A stretch of DNA of 9,255 bases from Candidatus Omnitrophota bacterium (GTDB lineage Bacteria; Ratteibacteria; UBA8468; B48-G9; JAFGKM01). Each line of letters starts with the position of its first letter. Position 1 is the first letter of the stretch. Shown here piece after piece: positions 7,909 through 9,255 of the stretch. Under the pieces are notes generated by a model. It had not been told where the DNA came from. It made no database searches and was given only the letters and a program-made list of their open reading frames with translations. The translations under genes were made by a program, and so were the position numbers. The stretch covers positions 1 through 9,255 of the forward strand of contig JAMWBP010000013.1 in NCBI GenBank assembly GCA_023819365.1. Direction: 5' to 3'.

Positions 7909-9201
7909 CTCATCCTGGAAATCTTGAACGACTGGAACTTCTGGAACAAAGACCAAGAAACAGGAAAAGAGAGGAAGGGATATCTAAAGAGATGCCTATC
8001 TCTGCTGAAATCAAATGTAGTTATTGCAATAATTGGAATACGCAGAGCAGGGAAGTCCTATCTTATGAGACAAATCGCAAAACATTTAATCTCTACTGGT
8101 GTGGAGCCAAGAAACATTTTAATAATAAATTTTGAAGACCAGAGGTTTACAGAACTTTATCCAGGGATTTTACAGGAAATCTATGAGAGGTACCTTGAAT
8201 TTCTCTATCCAACAGGGAAACCCTTTATATTTTTAGATGAGGTATATAATGTCCCAGGATGGGAAAGATGGGTAAGGACTGTCCATGAACTTGGGAAGGC
8301 AAAGATTATTATTTCCGGTTCCTCTTCAAAACTACTTGGGAGCGAATTATCTACAGTGTTAACAGGAAGACACCTTGATGTTTATATTTATCCCCTGGAC
8401 TTCAATGAATTTTTAAGTTTCAGGGATATAACTATAGATGACAGGATGGATATTATATCAAAAAAGATAGAGATAAAGGCATTGATAAGAGAATATATAG
8501 AATGGGGTGGATTTCCTGAAGTTGTCCTTGGCGCAAACAAAAGGATATTACTTCTAACTTACTTTGATGATATCTTAACAAAAGATATTGAGAGAAGATA
8601 TAAGATAAGAAAGGGTGAACTTTTAAGGATGCTTGGGAAATTTTATTTAACAAATATTGCCACCCATATGACTTTTAATTCTATCGGTAAATTTTTAAAT
8701 GCTTCTACTCTTACAGTAGAAAAATTTTCTTCATACTTAGAAGAAGCAAATCTGGTATTTTTTATAAGAAAGTTTTCCTATTCAGTTAAAGAACAAGAAA
8801 AATCTCCACGAAAATTGTATGCAATGGACATAGGGATGGCAAATTCAATCGGATTTAAGTTTAGTGAAAATCTTGGTAGATTAATTGAAAATGTAGTATC
8901 TTTAAAATTGAAGAAAGAGCAAAGTTTTAATCCTGATTTAGAAGTTTATTATTGGCAGCACAACAACAAAGAGGTTGACTTCATTATAAAAGAGGGCTTA
9001 AAGGTAACCAAATTGATACAATGTTGCTGGAACATAGATGAGTTTGGTATTAGAAAAAGGGAATTGAAACCGCTAATGGCTGCTATGGAAAAATTTAAGT
9101 TAAACGAAGGGATTGTCATAACTGGAGATTATGAGAAGGATGAAGAGGTCAACAGTAAAGTTATAAGATATACTCCCTTATGGAAGTGGCTTTTAATGTG
9201 A
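7897..9201 (+). CDS. AAA_14/DUF4143 family ATPase
   Basis: The 434-residue protein has the layout of the ATPases with an AAA_14 domain and a C-terminal DUF4143 domain, common in archaea and in many bacteria, often in several copies; their cellular role is not settled. Walker A is GIRRAGKS (47-54), Walker B is FIFLDE (110-115), GSSS (141-144) sits at sensor 1, and TGR (156-158) provides an arginine. A winged-helix-like region follows (about 240-300). The C-terminal part has RLIENVV with Glu331, then YYWQHNNKEVDFII with Asp361 and LIQCCW (373-378), a layout like a PD-(D/E)XK nuclease fold, although the expected lysine position reads Gln. No signal peptide or membrane segment is seen. Its own strong promoter and the palindromic repeats upstream suggest an independently acquired accessory gene. 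The start is ATG 7897, without a clear ribosome binding site; an A-rich leader may compensate. The family is secure, the function unknown. Confidence 0.9.
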   Translation: MDKNLILEILNDWNFWNKDQETGKERKGYLKRCLSLLKSNVVIAIIGIRRAGKSYLMRQIAKHLISTGVEPRNILIINFEDQRFTELYPGILQEIYERYLEFLYPTGKPFIFLDEVYNVPGWERWVRTVHELGKAKIIISGSSSKLLGSELSTVLTGRHLDVYIYPLDFNEFLSFRDITIDDRMDIISKKIEIKALIREYIEWGGFPEVVLGANKRILLLTYFDDILTKDIERRYKIRKGELLRMLGKFYLTNIATHMTFNSIGKFLNASTLTVEKFSSYLEEANLVFFIRKFSYSVKEQEKSPRKLYAMDIGMANSIGFKFSENLGRLIENVVSLKLKKEQSFNPDLEVYYWQHNNKEVDFIIKEGLKVTKLIQCCWNIDEFGIRKRELKPLMAAMEKFKLNEGIVITGDYEKDEEVNSKVIRYTPLWKWLLM

Positions 9202-9255
9202 AAAGATTTATAGGAAAGAGGTTTATATGGGTTAGTATTCTGATACTTTTTTCTG
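9198..9255 (+). CDS. Start of a possible membrane or secreted protein (runs off window)
   Basis: A GTG at 9198 overlaps the ATPase stop in a GTGA arrangement and opens 19 codons to the window edge. The read-out is VKRFIGKRFIWVSILILFS: a basic start (KR..KR) followed by a hydrophobic run, which looks like a signal peptide or first membrane segment. The only upstream purine tract is GGAAG at 9182-9186, 11 bases away, so the start is weakly supported. A GGAAAGAGG (9213-9221) lies inside this frame, but the ATG after it (9227) meets a stop at once. The product cannot be named. Confidence 0.4.
   Translation, partial: MKRFIGKRFIWVSILILFS

Noticed and set aside
7692..7949. 85-codon minus-strand open frame
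   Set aside because: It spans the repeat, the promoter and the antisense of the ATPase start, and the composition is low-complexity.

Overview
This window (9,255 bases, A+T-rich) is bacterial. It carries a bacterial glutamyl-tRNA synthetase, both exonuclease VII subunits, a transcription-repair coupling factor, Shine-Dalgarno sites and sigma70-type promoters. I cannot place the lineage. The XseA and XseB proteins read like the Bacteroidota subtype, judged from memory of family motifs, but the neighbouring genes do not form a Bacteroidota arrangement I know. An uncultivated candidate phylum is possible.

Layout. The left part (1-2531) is a minus-strand operon. It starts from a near-consensus promoter at 2564-2592 and reads gltX, then a cupin-type D-lyxose ketol-isomerase coupled by an ATGA overlap, then the start of a uroporphyrinogen-decarboxylase-like protein that runs off the left edge. 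A G/C-rich nested palindrome lies between the last two genes. A 484-base intergenic region (2532-3015) separates this operon from a plus-strand operon, xseA-xseB-mfd (3016-7496), in which xseA and xseB overlap by 11 bases and mfd follows after 13. These are DNA repair genes: exonuclease VII degrades single-stranded DNA, and Mfd removes stalled RNA polymerase and recruits excision repair.

The most striking feature is in mfd. The natural ATG at 4542 opens a frame that matches the Mfd N-terminus, is interrupted by one in-frame TAG at codon 48 (4683-4685), then continues in the same frame for 936 sense codons with all helicase motifs. The protein also ends early, inside the C-terminal TRCF domain. 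This could be a nonsense mutation, an assembly error, or suppression/recoding of TAG.

The right part has a 400-base gap (7497-7896) with a second palindromic repeat, an inverted repeat, and a strong promoter at 7828-7856. A 27-base direct repeat there duplicates the -10 box and the start codon. The gap leads into an AAA_14/DUF4143 ATPase (7897-9201) of the kind often found as a mobile accessory gene. A possible membrane or secreted protein starts at 9198 with a GTGA overlap and leaves the window.

I did not see a CRISPR array, tRNA, rRNA or complete insertion sequence, and I did not identify a clear new multi-gene system.
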